43,199 nucleotides of DNA from CAYXVF01 sp964468125. GTDB taxonomy: Bacteria; Myxococcota; XYA12-FULL-58-9; CAYXVF01. Of this stretch, positions 1-8,987 are shown one piece after another (the stretch's first letter is position 1; each line of letters opens with the position of its first letter). A program made the position numbers and the translations under genes. The notes under the pieces are model-generated. The model saw only the letters and a program-made list of their open reading frames with translations. It did no database searches and was not told the origin of the DNA. Location of the stretch: NCBI GenBank assembly GCA_964468125.1, contig CAYXVF010000052.1:1-43199 (forward strand). The letters are read 5' to 3'.

Positions 1-51
1 TACGCCCGAAGATGCCACTCAAAGACGGTTGAATTCCCCGACAAACCCTAG

Positions 52-1332
52 CTAGGGCGTCGAGCAGATCCGAGACGGTCGCGCGCAGCGATCGCCGGCG
101 GAGAGGCCCTCGCACGCGTAACCGCCCGCCGTGTCGCAGGGCGCGTCCGGAGTACTCGAGGTGCTGTCACAGGTGACCTGAGTGGTGCACTGATACACGC
201 CTGGGTCCACCTCCACACAGAGCTCGCTCGCAGCGCACGTGCCCCGGAAGCCCACGTCGTCCGCACTGCAGGTCACGGGGGTCGCCGCCGGAGCGCGCTG
301 GACCGTAAACAAGAGCGCGTCCTCAACCGTGGGGGTGATGCAGCTCGAGCCAACTCCGCAGTCGAGCGTCGCCCCGGTGGCGAAGTCTTCGCAGGTGGCG
401 ATGCACAGGCCCGCGCCGTCGATCGCGTCCACCGAGTCGAGGCAGGTCGCGCTCGCTGGCTCGCCGGTGGCGCCGTCGATGCCGCAGTACTGCGAAATCA
501 CACCGAGGGGGAAGCTCAGCTGCCCCGAGGCATTCTCGAACACCGTGAAGCAGATGTTGTCCTCGGTGATCGCGTCCGCGTCGCCGGTGAAGAAGGTGGA
601 CGGCGTGCCGCAAATTCCCAAATCGCGCGTGCAGACCCGACCGATCGAAAGCTCGCGGCAGTCGTAGCCCGCCGCTTCGTTACAATCGGAGTCGACGGTG
701 CAGGTCACGTTCACCGTGCTTTCCTGTTGCACCTCGACGAACGGCGTAGGCATCGGCAGACACGCATCGCCCGCGGGGCAGGAGCCCTGGCCCCGGTTGA
801 TTTCCGTGGCCGGGCATTGAACGCCGCACACGCCGATGTTGTCGGTGAAACCGACGCACGATGCCCCCGCGTCCATGCAACCATCGTCCACGAAGCACTG
901 GCCGCCGTTGCCCACTTGGACGTCGCAAATGCCGCCGGAGACCGTTCCGCTGAGGCCCAGGCAATACTCCATCGGGCCACAATCGCTGCCCGCCGGGTCG
1001 CAGGGCTCGAAACAAAAGCTCTGGCTTCCGAGCGACACGCATTCCAGACCCGACTCGCAGTTGCCTTGGCCGGTCCCGACACAGGCTTCGCCTTCGGTCA
1101 CCGTGCCGTTGCCGCCGCCGGTACAACCGGTCGTGTCGAACTGACCATCGGCGCGGCAGGTGGCGGTGCCACTGAAGAAGTTCCCAACGTCGGTGCACTC
1201 CGCGCTTCGCCCCACAGCCACGGTCGTGTTCACGAGCGTCGTGCACTCGGAGGCTCCGTCATCGCCGCCACCACCGCACGCCAGGGCCAATCCCGTGCCG
1301 ACCAGGATGACAGCTCGAACCCAGATTCTCAT
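52..1332 (-). CDS. Cysteine-rich lipoprotein of unknown function
   Basis: The product is about 426 residues and begins with a lipoprotein signal peptide: a basic start (MRIWVRAV), a hydrophobic stretch and a lipobox ending LALAC, followed by a Gly/Asp-rich tether. The mature part is packed with cysteines (pairs spaced about 5-15 residues, as in GQCFVDDGCMDAGASC), which suggests many disulfides and export to the periplasm or cell surface. The frame is open for 27 codons further upstream, but the ATG at 1332 is chosen because it starts the signal peptide and has a GGAG ribosome-binding site just before it. Such Cys-rich lipoproteins are common in Myxococcota. No catalytic motif is visible. It is transcribed divergently from pabB. 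Confidence 0.8.
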   Translation of the reverse strand: MRIWVRAVILVGTGLALACGGGGDDGASECTTLVNTTVAVGRSAECTDVGNFFSGTATCRADGQFDTTGCTGGGNGTVTEGEACVGTGQGNCESGLECVSLGSQSFCFEPCDPAGSDCGPMEYCLGLSGTVSGGICDVQVGNGGQCFVDDGCMDAGASCVGFTDNIGVCGVQCPATEINRGQGSCPAGDACLPMPTPFVEVQQESTVNVTCTVDSDCNEAAGYDCRELSIGRVCTRDLGICGTPSTFFTGDADAITEDNICFTVFENASGQLSFPLGVISQYCGIDGATGEPASATCLDSVDAIDGAGLCIATCEDFATGATLDCGVGSSCITPTVEDALLFTVQRAPAATPVTCSADDVGFRGTCAASELCVEVDPGVYQCTTQVTCDSTSSTPDAPCDTAGGYACEGLSAGDRCARPSRICSTP

Positions 1333-1505
1333 GAATGTAGCTCCACGCCCCCCGCCACCGGTGGACCGTCGGTGACGCCTCAACTCCAGGGGATTCCCGT
1401 TAAAAAACAACACATATCAGCAGGGTCGCGCGCTCGGCAAGCGCGCTGGCCTTGCGGTTCCGTTTGCGACGGCGCGCTCGATTTGCTTTAGGCCGGAGCC
1501 ATAGA

Positions 1506-2846
1506 ATGTGGAATCTCCCGCAAAGACTCCCCTGGCAACCACTTCCGGAGGCACATCGCCCGGATTTCACCGCCTTGCGCCACCTCGAGCCCGAAGGCCG
1601 CGAGCTCGTCGCTCTCTCGGGCGGCGGCTGGGGACGGGGCCGCTACAGCCTGGTCGGCGCCTGCGCGACGTCGATCGCCATCGAATCCGCCGAGCACGCG
1701 CGCCTGCTCTTCGACACGCCACCGGAGCGCGGGCTGCGCATCCTGGCCCTCGGCTACGAGCTCGGTCGCAAGTTCGCCCACCTTCCCCAGGCAGAAGCGC
1801 CGGGCAATCAGCCCCTCGGTCTGTCCGTGGTGCTCGATTCGGCCCTGCTCGTCGATCACCAGGAATCGCGTTGGACCGTCATCGGCGAGCGCGAAGGGGC
1901 TCTTCATCTCGCGCTCCTCGGTACCGCAACGGATGTGGCCCACGCCCCGGTGAAGAACTCATTGTCCCTCTACCCGACGACACCCGATGCGCAGCACGAG
2001 GCGAACATTCGTCGCGCGCAGGAGCTCATCGCCAGCGGTGAGATCTACCAGGGCAACGTGACCCGCCGACTCCACGTAGACGGAATTGCAAACGGCGTCG
2101 AAGCGCACATTGCGATGTCGCTTCAAAATCCGGTGGCGCATGGCTCTTATGTCCGGGCGCAGGGGATCGAGCTGATCTCGAACAGCATGGAGACCCTCCT
2201 CACCTTCGACCCGGAGACCCGCGAGTGCGCGAGCTACCCGATCAAGGGAACGCGGCAACGGCACGACAGCTCGGACCCGGGACGCGAGGCGGCGGCGCTC
2301 AAGGCGGACGAGAAGGAACGCGCCGAGCACGTCATGATTGTCGACCTCGTTCGCAACGACCTCGGCCGAATCTGCGAGGTCGGCTCGGTGAAGGTTCCGG
2401 ACCTGATGGTGATCGAAGCCTACCAAGGCGTGTTTCACGCGGTGTCGCGCGTGCGAGGCACCCTTCGCCAGGATGCAACCCTCGGCGAGCTCGTCGCCTC
2501 GGTCTTTCCCGGTGGATCGATCACCGGAGCGCCAAAGCGGCGGGCGATCGAGCTTCTCGATCAAATCGAAGGAGAGCCGCGCGGCTTCTACACCGGATCT
2601 CTCGGCCTGTTGGCGCCCACCGGAGCACTCTCCATGTCGATCCTGATCCGAACATTGGTCCGAGACGAACGCGGCTGGTCCCTCGGTGTCGGCGGGGGGA
2701 TCGTGAGCGACAGCGTCCCGTCACGCGAGCTCGAAGAGACCCGCACGAAAGTCCGGGTCTTCGAGGAGGTCTTAGGCGAGGCGGCCCACGGCGCCGAGAA
2801 CGGCGAGGCGGGAGGGCTCTCCGCGGGAGGCACGCTCCGCTTCTGA
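1506..2846 (+). CDS. pabB: Aminodeoxychorismate synthase component I
   Basis: Chorismate-binding enzyme of 446 residues that aminates chorismate to 4-amino-4-deoxychorismate for folate synthesis, working with a glutamine amidotransferase (PabA) that is not in this window. The C-terminal half carries the family blocks GEIYQGNVTRR, PIKGT (about residues 245-249), DLVRNDLGR, FPGGSITGAPK and GGGIVSDS. The Lys in PIKGT and the GGSITGAPK form are the PabB versions; anthranilate synthase TrpE usually has PIAGT and a different FPAGT-type block, so PabB is preferred. The N-terminal domain is weakly conserved, as usual. The ATG at 1506 is preferred to an in-frame start 18 codons upstream because of a nearby GGAG. 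Its last 75 bases overlap the 3' end of lpxC on the other strand. Confidence 0.88.
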   Translation: MWNLPQRLPWQPLPEAHRPDFTALRHLEPEGRELVALSGGGWGRGRYSLVGACATSIAIESAEHARLLFDTPPERGLRILALGYELGRKFAHLPQAEAPGNQPLGLSVVLDSALLVDHQESRWTVIGEREGALHLALLGTATDVAHAPVKNSLSLYPTTPDAQHEANIRRAQELIASGEIYQGNVTRRLHVDGIANGVEAHIAMSLQNPVAHGSYVRAQGIELISNSMETLLTFDPETRECASYPIKGTRQRHDSSDPGREAAALKADEKERAEHVMIVDLVRNDLGRICEVGSVKVPDLMVIEAYQGVFHAVSRVRGTLRQDATLGELVASVFPGGSITGAPKRRAIELLDQIEGEPRGFYTGSLGLLAPTGALSMSILIRTLVRDERGWSLGVGGGIVSDSVPSRELEETRTKVRVFEEVLGEAAHGAENGEAGGLSAGGTLRF

Positions 2847-3716
2847 GGGCTCGGGCTCGAGAACCTCGTAGGCCTTCGGGTCCGACAGCACCGCTTTGAC
2901 GAGCTCGGTGTTCAAGTGGTGCCCCGGGCGGCTCATGTGCACCCGACCGATCACCGGCATGCCAAAGAGCGACAGGTCGCCGATGGCGTCGAGCACCTTG
3001 TGACGCACGAACTCATCTGGGAAGCGCAGGCCTTCGGGGTTCATCACCTTGTACTCGTCGATCACCACCGCGTTCTCGAGGCTGCCGCCGCGGGCGAGAC
3101 CGCGGGCTCGGAGCGCTTCCACGTCCTTCAAGAATCCGAAAGTACGCGCGGGCGCGATATCGCGCTCGAAGGTCTGCTCCGCGAGGTCGTAGGTAAAGGG
3201 AGTCGAGGGAATGAGCGGATGGTCGAAGTCGATGCTGCAGGTGATCTTCAGGCCCGCGCCGGGCGCGATGCGCGCTTCCTTGACCCCGTCGACCAGGTGC
3301 ACGTCCTTTCGGATCACGAGAAAACGTTTCGGCTTTCGCTGCGTGTCGACACCCGCGCGGCGGATCATGTCGACGAAGGGCTTCGAGCTGCCGTCGAGGA
3401 TCGGAACCTCGGGCCCATCCACGTACACACGGACGTTGTCGATGCCGCAGCCTCGAAAGGCCGCCATGAGGTGCTCGATGGTACTGACCGAGGCACGGCT
3501 CCCGTTCATTCCAGACGCGATGGTGGTGGCGAGCGTGGTGTCCACGACCGAGCGAACGTCCGCGCGCAGCTCATCGTGGCAGGGGAGATCGATGCGGTGA
3601 AAGGTGATGCCGTGGTCTTCCGGTGCAGGCAGCAGCTCGAGGGTGATCGGCTTGCCGCAGTGCACTCCGACCCCAACGCAACTGACCTTCTCGCTGAGGG
3701 TTCGCTGCTGAAACAT
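2772..3716 (-). CDS. lpxC: UDP-3-O-acyl-N-acetylglucosamine deacetylase
   Basis: LpxC is the zinc-dependent deacetylase that commits UDP-acyl-GlcNAc to lipid A synthesis in the cytoplasm. The start MFQQRTLSEKVSCVGVGVH matches the LpxC N-terminal strand and substrate loop. STIEHLMAA contains the catalytic Glu and first zinc His, and HKVLDAIGDL contains the second zinc His and the Asp. The length (314 residues) is normal. The start at 3716 is chosen because a GGGAG sits five bases upstream; in-frame starts at 3719 and 3728 are also possible. The last roughly 25 residues are a Glu/Pro/Arg-rich tail encoded opposite the end of pabB. It shows that the organism makes LPS. Confidence 0.95.
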   Translation of the reverse strand: MFQQRTLSEKVSCVGVGVHCGKPITLELLPAPEDHGITFHRIDLPCHDELRADVRSVVDTTLATTIASGMNGSRASVSTIEHLMAAFRGCGIDNVRVYVDGPEVPILDGSSKPFVDMIRRAGVDTQRKPKRFLVIRKDVHLVDGVKEARIAPGAGLKITCSIDFDHPLIPSTPFTYDLAEQTFERDIAPARTFGFLKDVEALRARGLARGGSLENAVVIDEYKVMNPEGLRFPDEFVRHKVLDAIGDLSLFGMPVIGRVHMSRPGHHLNTELVKAVLSDPKAYEVLEPEPSEAERASRGEPSRLAVLGAVGRLA

Positions 3717-4104
3717 CATTGCTCCCAATTCTTTTCCATGCGTGAACCCAGGTAGTGTTCAAGCCCCGTGCCAACGGTCCGTCATCGCGAGAAAGCCATT
3801 CTTTTCGGGAGATTACAGGGCGATCAGGTCTGACATGTCCTTCGGTGGCTTCGTGCTCGCAGTCTGCGGTGCGACAAGCGCGTCGCACTAACCCTCACTG
3901 TCTTTTGCCGCCTCCCCCCGAAAACGGCGCGGCCTGGGTAACACAGGCTCCCCCCAAGGCACAAGAATCTTTTAATATCGGCGGCTTGCGCGCGACCCAG
4001 CATTTCTCGGCGCAGCGCCGGGACCGTTGCGTGCTTCTGGCACTGGGTTGGTGAACACTGACACGAACGTCATAGCGACTTGGTGCGTCACGCCGTGGCC
4101 GCTT
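3717..4104. other. Intergenic region between lpxC and ruvB
   Basis: About 390 bases lie between the lpxC start and the ruvB stop. I see no convincing gene: the short open frames here lack family motifs. It presumably holds the lpxC promoter, since an AT-rich patch (AAGAATCTTTTAATAT, near 3963-3978) stands out from the GC-rich surroundings, but I cannot place -35 and -10 boxes with confidence. No strong terminator hairpin for ruvB is evident. Confidence 0.4.
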
Positions 4105-5127
4105 TCACTCGAAGAGCGCCTCTTGTCGATGAGGCTCCACCGTGAGTCCGAGGAGCGTATAGGCGCGGTTGAGCGCCACCCGGCCGCGGGGGGTCCGCTT
4201 CAGGTAGCCCTCCTGGATCAGGTAGGGCTCGTAGACCGATTCGATCGTATCCGACTCCTCGCCCATGGAGGCGGCGAGCGTATCGACCCCCACCGGACCG
4301 CCGTCGAACTTCTCGACGAGGGTCGACAGCAGGCGTCGGTCCATCTCGTCAAAGCCGTTTTCGTCCACGCCGAGGCGGGAGAGCGCGTGCTGGGCGAGGG
4401 TCAAGTCGATCACCCCGTCTCCCTCCACCTGGGCGAAATCCCGAACCCGGCGCAGCATGCGGTTCGCAATGCGCGGGGTGCCACGGGAGCGCCGGGCGAT
4501 TTCAAAGGAGCCGTCCTCGGTGCAGCGGATGCCCAGGATCTCCGCCGAGCGTTCGACCACCTGCTTGAGCTCTTGCGAGCTGTAGTAGGCGAGGCGCGCC
4601 GTCCAGCCGAAGCGATCGCGCATGGGGCCGGTGAGCAGACCCGTGCGCGTCGTCGCCCCCACCAGGGTGAAGGGGCGCAGGCTCATCTCGAGGGTTCGGG
4701 CGCCGGGGCCACTGCCGATCACCAGGTCAAACTTGTAGTCCTCCATCGCCGGGTAGAGGATTTCCTCCACCACCGCAGAGAGCCGGTGGATCTCGTCGAT
4801 GAACAGGACATCGCCTTCCTTGAGGTGCGAGAGGATCCCCGCGAGGTCCTTGCGCTCGAGGGCCGGCCCGCTAGTGACGTGCAGCTCGACTCCGAGCTCA
4901 CGGGCGATGATGTGCGCGAGGGTGGTCTTTCCCAGACCCGGTGGCCCGCACAGGAGCACGTGATCCAGCGCTTCACCCCGGCGTTTGCTCGCTTCCACGA
5001 AGACCCGCAGGTTTTCGAGGACCCCGGTTTGCCCCACCATCTCCTCGAAGCGCTGCGGGCGCAGCGGAGTTTCCTGCGACTCCTCGCCGGGCAAGTTCTC
5101 CGCCGTGACCATCCGCGCACCATCCAT
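4105..5127 (-). CDS. ruvB: Holliday junction branch migration helicase RuvB
   Basis: Hexameric AAA+ motor that drives branch migration of Holliday junctions together with RuvA. It has Walker A GPPGLGKTT, Walker B FIDEIHRL, sensor 1 GATTRTG, the arginine finger in MRDRFG, and the C-terminal winged helix ending in the family block YEPYLIQEGYLKRTPRGR. The length of 340 residues is standard. It is the last gene of a ruvC-ruvA-ruvB unit, 91 bases downstream of ruvA. Confidence 0.98.
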   Translation of the reverse strand: MDGARMVTAENLPGEESQETPLRPQRFEEMVGQTGVLENLRVFVEASKRRGEALDHVLLCGPPGLGKTTLAHIIARELGVELHVTSGPALERKDLAGILSHLKEGDVLFIDEIHRLSAVVEEILYPAMEDYKFDLVIGSGPGARTLEMSLRPFTLVGATTRTGLLTGPMRDRFGWTARLAYYSSQELKQVVERSAEILGIRCTEDGSFEIARRSRGTPRIANRMLRRVRDFAQVEGDGVIDLTLAQHALSRLGVDENGFDEMDRRLLSTLVEKFDGGPVGVDTLAASMGEESDTIESVYEPYLIQEGYLKRTPRGRVALNRAYTLLGLTVEPHRQEALFE

Positions 5128-5218
5128 GAGGACGGAGCTAACAGCTCACCCTGACGAGTTCCAGATGACCCGCGCGTCTTTCGTCGACACGATCATTCGT
5201 TGGCCCCTGAGCCCCTAC

Positions 5219-5797
5219 TCAGCGCTTCAGCGCTGCTTTGACCAGTGTTGCGAGGTCCTGCTCGTCCGGGTGCTCGTCGCGCACGGTGCGCGCGACGGTT
5301 TCCGCGTCCTTCGGGGGAAAACCGAGGTTCGCCAGGGCGCTCGCGAGATCTTCCACCACCGAGCTCGTCCGCATCGGAACCCCCGCGTCGTCCTTGGCGA
5401 GGAGCTTGCCCTTGAGCTCCACGAGCAAACGCTCGGCCTTCTTGCCGCCCACCCCCGGAACCTTCACTAGCGCGCCCTTGTCCCCATCTTCCACCGCCTG
5501 CGCGAGCTCCCCGGGCGAAAGAAATGAGAGCACCGCGATCGCCAGCCGCGGCCCGACCCCCGTGATGCCGATCAGCACCTCGAAGGCCCGCCGCTCATTG
5601 TCGGTGAGAAAGCCGAAGAGCCGCAGCGAGGTCTCGGTGACGTGGGTGTACACCAGCACCTGCACGTTCGAGCCTTCTTCGCCGAGACCGGTGAGAGAGG
5701 AGAGCGACATTGAGACGCCGTAGCCTACGCCTCCGCACTCGATGACCGCGCCGGTGGCGTCCTTGTGGACCACCGTCCCGTTGAGCGACGCGATCAT
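5219..5797 (-). CDS. ruvA: Holliday junction DNA-binding protein RuvA
   Basis: RuvA (192 residues) binds the four-way junction as a tetramer and loads RuvB. Visible features are the N-terminal OB fold (MIASLNGTV, then YTHVTETSLRLFGF), two helix-hairpin-helix motifs (ITGVGPRLAIAVLS and VPGVGGKKAERLLVELK) and the C-terminal three-helix RuvB-contact domain (ALANLGFPPKDAE). The start at 5797 overlaps the ruvC stop in an ATGA junction, so the two are probably translationally coupled. The frame is open well upstream, but that part lies within ruvC and has no RuvA similarity. Confidence 0.97.
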   Translation of the reverse strand: MIASLNGTVVHKDATGAVIECGGVGYGVSMSLSSLTGLGEEGSNVQVLVYTHVTETSLRLFGFLTDNERRAFEVLIGITGVGPRLAIAVLSFLSPGELAQAVEDGDKGALVKVPGVGGKKAERLLVELKGKLLAKDDAGVPMRTSSVVEDLASALANLGFPPKDAETVARTVRDEHPDEQDLATLVKAALKR

Positions 5798-6282
5798 CCG
5801 CCAGCCCGGAGCGCGGGCGAGTCCGCCCACTGGAGGTGACAGATGGCCGCCGCCAAGGCGTCGCTCGTATCGAGGGCCATCTTCTCTTCGAGCCCGAGAA
5901 TCATCCGGACCATCATCTGCACCTGCAGTTTCTCCGCTCGGCCCTTGCCGGTCGTCGCCTGCTTGATTTGCCCGGCGGTGTACTCGAAGACCCGAACCCC
6001 ATGACGCGCTGCCGATAAGAGTGCGACACCGCGCGCATGGCCGAGCTTCAGGGCGCTCTGCGCATTCTTCGCGTGAAAGAGCGTCTCCACCGCCATGGCG
6101 GCAGGCCGGTGGTCCAGCACCGCCGCATCGAGCGCGTCCGCGATGGCCGCCAGCCGCTCGGCGAGACAGTCGCCAACGCCAGGGGCGAGCCCGGAGGCCA
6201 CGTGGACCATGCGACTGCCCCGCGCTTCCACGACGCCCCAACCGGTGCGGCGGGTGCCCGGATCGATCCCCAATACGCGCAT
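5794..6282 (-). CDS. ruvC: Crossover junction endodeoxyribonuclease RuvC
   Basis: RuvC (162 residues) resolves Holliday junctions by symmetric cleavage. The four acidic catalytic residues can be placed: Asp7 in GIDPGTRRTGWG, Glu66 in AVETLF, and Asp138 and Asp141 in ALDTSDALAAAICH. The ATG at 6282 puts the first catalytic Asp at the usual position 7; in-frame starts at 6294 and 6327 would only add a short non-conserved extension. It is the first gene of the ruvCAB unit and overlaps ruvA by four bases. Confidence 0.97.
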   Translation of the reverse strand: MRVLGIDPGTRRTGWGVVEARGSRMVHVASGLAPGVGDCLAERLAAIADALDAAVLDHRPAAMAVETLFHAKNAQSALKLGHARGVALLSAARHGVRVFEYTAGQIKQATTGKGRAEKLQVQMMVRMILGLEEKMALDTSDALAAAICHLQWADSPALRAGG

Positions 6283-6387
6283 GCTTCTTCTCATATACGC
6301 AGGGCCCGACGGCTTTGAAGAAAACACTCGGAGCGGACGTCAGGTTGCGGTTAAGATCTGCGCACTACGATTTTGGAGGGATGATTC

Positions 6388-6855
6388 ATGCGTCAATTGT
6401 TCAGCGCCGCCGCGCTCACCGCCGTTTTGGCCGTGCCCGCTTTGGCCCAGGCCCAGTCCTTCGAGTTTTCGATCGGCTCGGGTGTTCAGTTCATCGACGG
6501 CTTCGACAATCAGCGGCTCCCCACGAACCTGATGGCGACCATCGGCTACGGCGGCCTGCCGATCATCGAGCCGCAGCTCGGCGTGCTCGCGGATCTCGGC
6601 GACGTGGAGAATGCCGATTTTGACCTCCAAATCCGTCCGCAGGTGAAAATCAGCGTACCGGTCATTCCCGTTTACGCACGGGTGATCTTTTCGATCGTCA
6701 ATCTGCTCGGAGACGGCGACACAGAGCTCTACTACGGTGGCGGCCTCGGGCTCGAGGTTCCGATACCGTTGAGCCCGTTCATCGAAGCAGCATACTTGCC
6801 GACGAGTGCCGAGGGATTGAACGTCTTCGAGGCGCGTCTCGGCATCGGTTTCTAG
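6388..6855 (+). CDS. Small predicted outer-membrane beta-barrel protein
   Basis: The product is 155 residues with a clear Sec signal peptide (MRQLFSAAALTAVLAVPALA, cleavage near AQAQ). The mature part of about 132 residues has alternating polar and hydrophobic residues and ends in Phe (RLGIGF), which resembles the C-terminal insertion signal of outer-membrane barrels. No enzymatic motif is seen. A GGAGGG ribosome-binding site precedes the ATG. It stands alone and runs towards the HAD phosphatase gene, with only nine bases between the two stops. Family not recognised; a periplasmic beta protein is the alternative. Confidence 0.7.
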   Translation: MRQLFSAAALTAVLAVPALAQAQSFEFSIGSGVQFIDGFDNQRLPTNLMATIGYGGLPIIEPQLGVLADLGDVENADFDLQIRPQVKISVPVIPVYARVIFSIVNLLGDGDTELYYGGGLGLEVPIPLSPFIEAAYLPTSAEGLNVFEARLGIGF

Positions 6856-6864
6856 CGCGACCAC

Positions 6865-7629
6865 TCAGTAGCCGAGGGCGCGGACCACTTCCGAGAACCC
6901 GCGGCCTCCGAGCGATTCGGTCACATAGGCGGGCTCGGCGCTCAGTCGGCCTGCAAACTGCTTCACGTTCGCCACCCCCACCGAGTGGGGAAAGAACTCG
7001 AACATCGGAGCGTCGTTTGGAGAGTCGCCTACGAAGACGTAGTGCTCTTTGCACTCCTCAAGCGCCTCGCCCCAGACCTCGCGCGCGAAGAGCGCCGCCA
7101 TCGAGAGCTTGTCGTAGTCTCCAAACCAGCCGTTCACGTGGATCGAGCTCACCTTGGCGCTCGCCCCGTGCGTCTCAAAGACCGCCCGGATCGCCTCTGC
7201 GGCTTCGAGGCCGAGATCCGGCGGCTCTTCCCGAAAATCGACCGCGAGGTCGAAGAGCCGGTACGGTTGGTCCTTTGAGATCCGACTTCCCGGGACCTGC
7301 GCGAGCACCGCATCGCGCACCCGCTCGAGGCGCTCGCCGCCCCCTTTGACCTCCGGGTGGAAGAGCTGCTGCAGGCGCCCGTCCACCTCGTAGAAAGCGA
7401 GCGCGCCGTTCTCGCCGATCACGCCGGAGACCGGCCACTGGCGCGCGATGAGGTCGCACCATCCGGCGGGGCGTCCAGTGACGGGCACCACCCGTAGGCC
7501 CGCCTCCGAGAGGCGCCAGAGCGCCGCGAAGGCCTCCGGTCGGAGCTTGCCCGCCTCGGTGAGGGTATCGTCGATGTCCATGAACACCCCGCGAAGCGCG
7601 GGGACCCGAAGAGCGTCGATCGGTCTCAT
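6865..7629 (-). CDS. HAD-superfamily (type IIB-like) phosphatase
   Basis: A 254-residue hydrolase with the four HAD motifs in order: motif I MDIDDTLTEAG (Asp nucleophile plus general acid Asp), motif II PVTGRP, motif III with the Lys of YDKLSM, and motif IV GDSPNDAPMF. The large cap between motifs II and III and the IGENGA block fit subclass IIB, which includes sucrose-phosphate and mannosyl-3-phosphoglycerate phosphatases. A sugar phosphate is therefore the likely substrate, but it cannot be named. The ATG at 7629 is chosen because the frame upstream lies in the promoter region and has no HAD similarity. It is divergent from the TPR gene. Confidence 0.85.
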   Translation of the reverse strand: MRPIDALRVPALRGVFMDIDDTLTEAGKLRPEAFAALWRLSEAGLRVVPVTGRPAGWCDLIARQWPVSGVIGENGALAFYEVDGRLQQLFHPEVKGGGERLERVRDAVLAQVPGSRISKDQPYRLFDLAVDFREEPPDLGLEAAEAIRAVFETHGASAKVSSIHVNGWFGDYDKLSMAALFAREVWGEALEECKEHYVFVGDSPNDAPMFEFFPHSVGVANVKQFAGRLSAEPAYVTESLGGRGFSEVVRALGY

Positions 7630-7738
7630 GCCCGTGGGAGTATCCGAAAATACCGCGCGTTTACATCCCGCAATGGCCTTGCTAGAGACCGCGCCGGCCG
7701 CAGTTTCTAGACTGAAACCCGCGTGCCCCGGAGCATCT

Positions 7739-8482
7739 ATGATCAATCTCGCCCTCTCGATCGCCGCCGGAGTATTGATCTCCGGACTCTTGAGCCTTTC
7801 GGGACTCCTGAGCGTCGCCGAATCCATCGTTCCAGGCGTGCTCGCCCTCACCGTGACCTACTTCATCCTGGCACGCCGCTCCTTCAAGCAGATGGAAAGA
7901 ATCTTCGGGGGCGCGATGAAGGCCCTTCAGTCGATGCCGCCAAAGATGGACCTCGCGATCACCGCCCTGGAGAACGCACGCGGCATGGGCAAGTGGCAGT
8001 TTGGGGTGGAGAGTCAGGTCGATAGCCAGATCGGGATGATCTACTTCCTCCAGCAGAAGTTCGACAAAGCACAGCCCTATTTCGAGCGCTCCCTGAGCTT
8101 TGGCCACTGGATGGGGGGCGCGATGCTCGGTGTGATCCACTACAAAAAGAAGAATCACGCGGAGATGAAGAAGACCTTCGATCTCGTGGTGAAAAAAGCA
8201 AAGAAGGACAGCCTCGCCTGGAACCTCTACGCCTACCTGCTGCAGCAGATCGGCGAGCGCGACGCGGCCCAGGCGCTCCTCGTCCGCGCGCTCAAGAAGA
8301 CCGACGATAACCCGAAGGTCAAAGACGCCCTCCTCTCGGTCCAGAACGGCAAAAAGATCAAGATGAAGAGCTACAAGGACCAGTGGTACCAGTTCCACCT
8401 GGAAAGACCGCCGATGCAGCACCAGATGGTCGCGGCTGGCGGCATGGGCAAAGTCTCCAAGAAGATGCGACGCGGGCGTTGA
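7739..8482 (+). CDS. Membrane-anchored TPR-type protein
   Basis: The product is 247 residues. Residues 1-45 are strongly hydrophobic (two closely spaced segments), predicting an N-terminal membrane anchor. The rest is helical with TPR-like repeats, for example IGMIYFLQQKFDKAQPYFERSL and LLQQIGERDAAQALLVRALKK. The C-terminal tail is basic, ending SKKMRRGR. TPR domains mediate protein-protein contacts; no partner can be named. The ATG at 7739 is preferred over upstream in-frame starts because those would place the N-terminus opposite the HAD gene. Confidence 0.75.
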   Translation: MINLALSIAAGVLISGLLSLSGLLSVAESIVPGVLALTVTYFILARRSFKQMERIFGGAMKALQSMPPKMDLAITALENARGMGKWQFGVESQVDSQIGMIYFLQQKFDKAQPYFERSLSFGHWMGGAMLGVIHYKKKNHAEMKKTFDLVVKKAKKDSLAWNLYAYLLQQIGERDAAQALLVRALKKTDDNPKVKDALLSVQNGKKIKMKSYKDQWYQFHLERPPMQHQMVAAGGMGKVSKKMRRGR

Positions 8483-8801
8483 ACGTCGGCCCCGCATTCA
8501 GCCGCTGCGACAAATCGACCACTTCGTTCACTCCGACCGTCTCAGACGAGTCTTCGTCGCAATTTGGGCGAATTGCAGAGACAGAGCGGTTAAAACGCTC
8601 GTCACCTTCGACAAAGCTTCTGCAGATCGTCTTTTTCTGAGCTTCATTGCAGAAAGTTCTTGCTCGTCTCGGCCCGCTGTTTAACTTCCATGAGTCAACA
8701 GGTTCGAGTTTAGCTCGGGCGTGTCGGAGAGAGGTTGGATTCCCCCCCCATCTCATCGATGGCCGCCCGAGCTTGAAAGTTTGGCCTGGATGGTGCCGCT
8801 C

Positions 8802-8854
8802 GCGGATTTGGATTTCCCTCCCCCCCCTGAATCCGCAGGCGGCCCATCCGGGCC
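8802..8854 (+). repeat. Two adjacent hairpin-forming inverted repeats
   Basis: A 7-base perfect inverted repeat (GCGGATT ... AATCCGC) encloses a loop containing an 8-base C run, and is followed directly by a GGCCC/GGGCC stem with a 4-base loop. Neither is followed by a T run, so they are not obvious intrinsic terminators. They may be part of a structured leader or small RNA upstream of dacB; chance in GC-rich DNA is the alternative. Confidence 0.3.
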
Positions 8855-8963
8855 AAATGAATTCAAGGCTTCCCTGTCCTGCCTTTCCAAAAAGAACAAT
8901 CGAGTGCGCGCATCAGTGGACGGTGATCCCAGGGCCGGCTAGAATTTCCGTGAGCGGGTGCAG

Positions 8964-8987
8964 CGTCCGTGTTCACGGACGGTTTTT
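8964..8987 (+). terminator. Terminator-like hairpin in the dacB leader
   Basis: CGTCCGTG (8964-8971) and CACGGACG (8974-8981) form a perfect 8-base inverted repeat with almost no spacer (the real loop would take in the inner pairs), followed by GTTTTT. This is the shape of an intrinsic terminator. It ends only about 20 bases before the dacB ATG and just upstream of its GGAGG ribosome-binding site, where it could act as a terminator for upstream transcription or as an attenuator of dacB. Confidence 0.55.

Noticed and set aside
4027..5154. 375-codon open frame on the plus strand opposite ruvB
   Set aside because: ruvB on the minus strand has every expected motif, and the opposing product has none.
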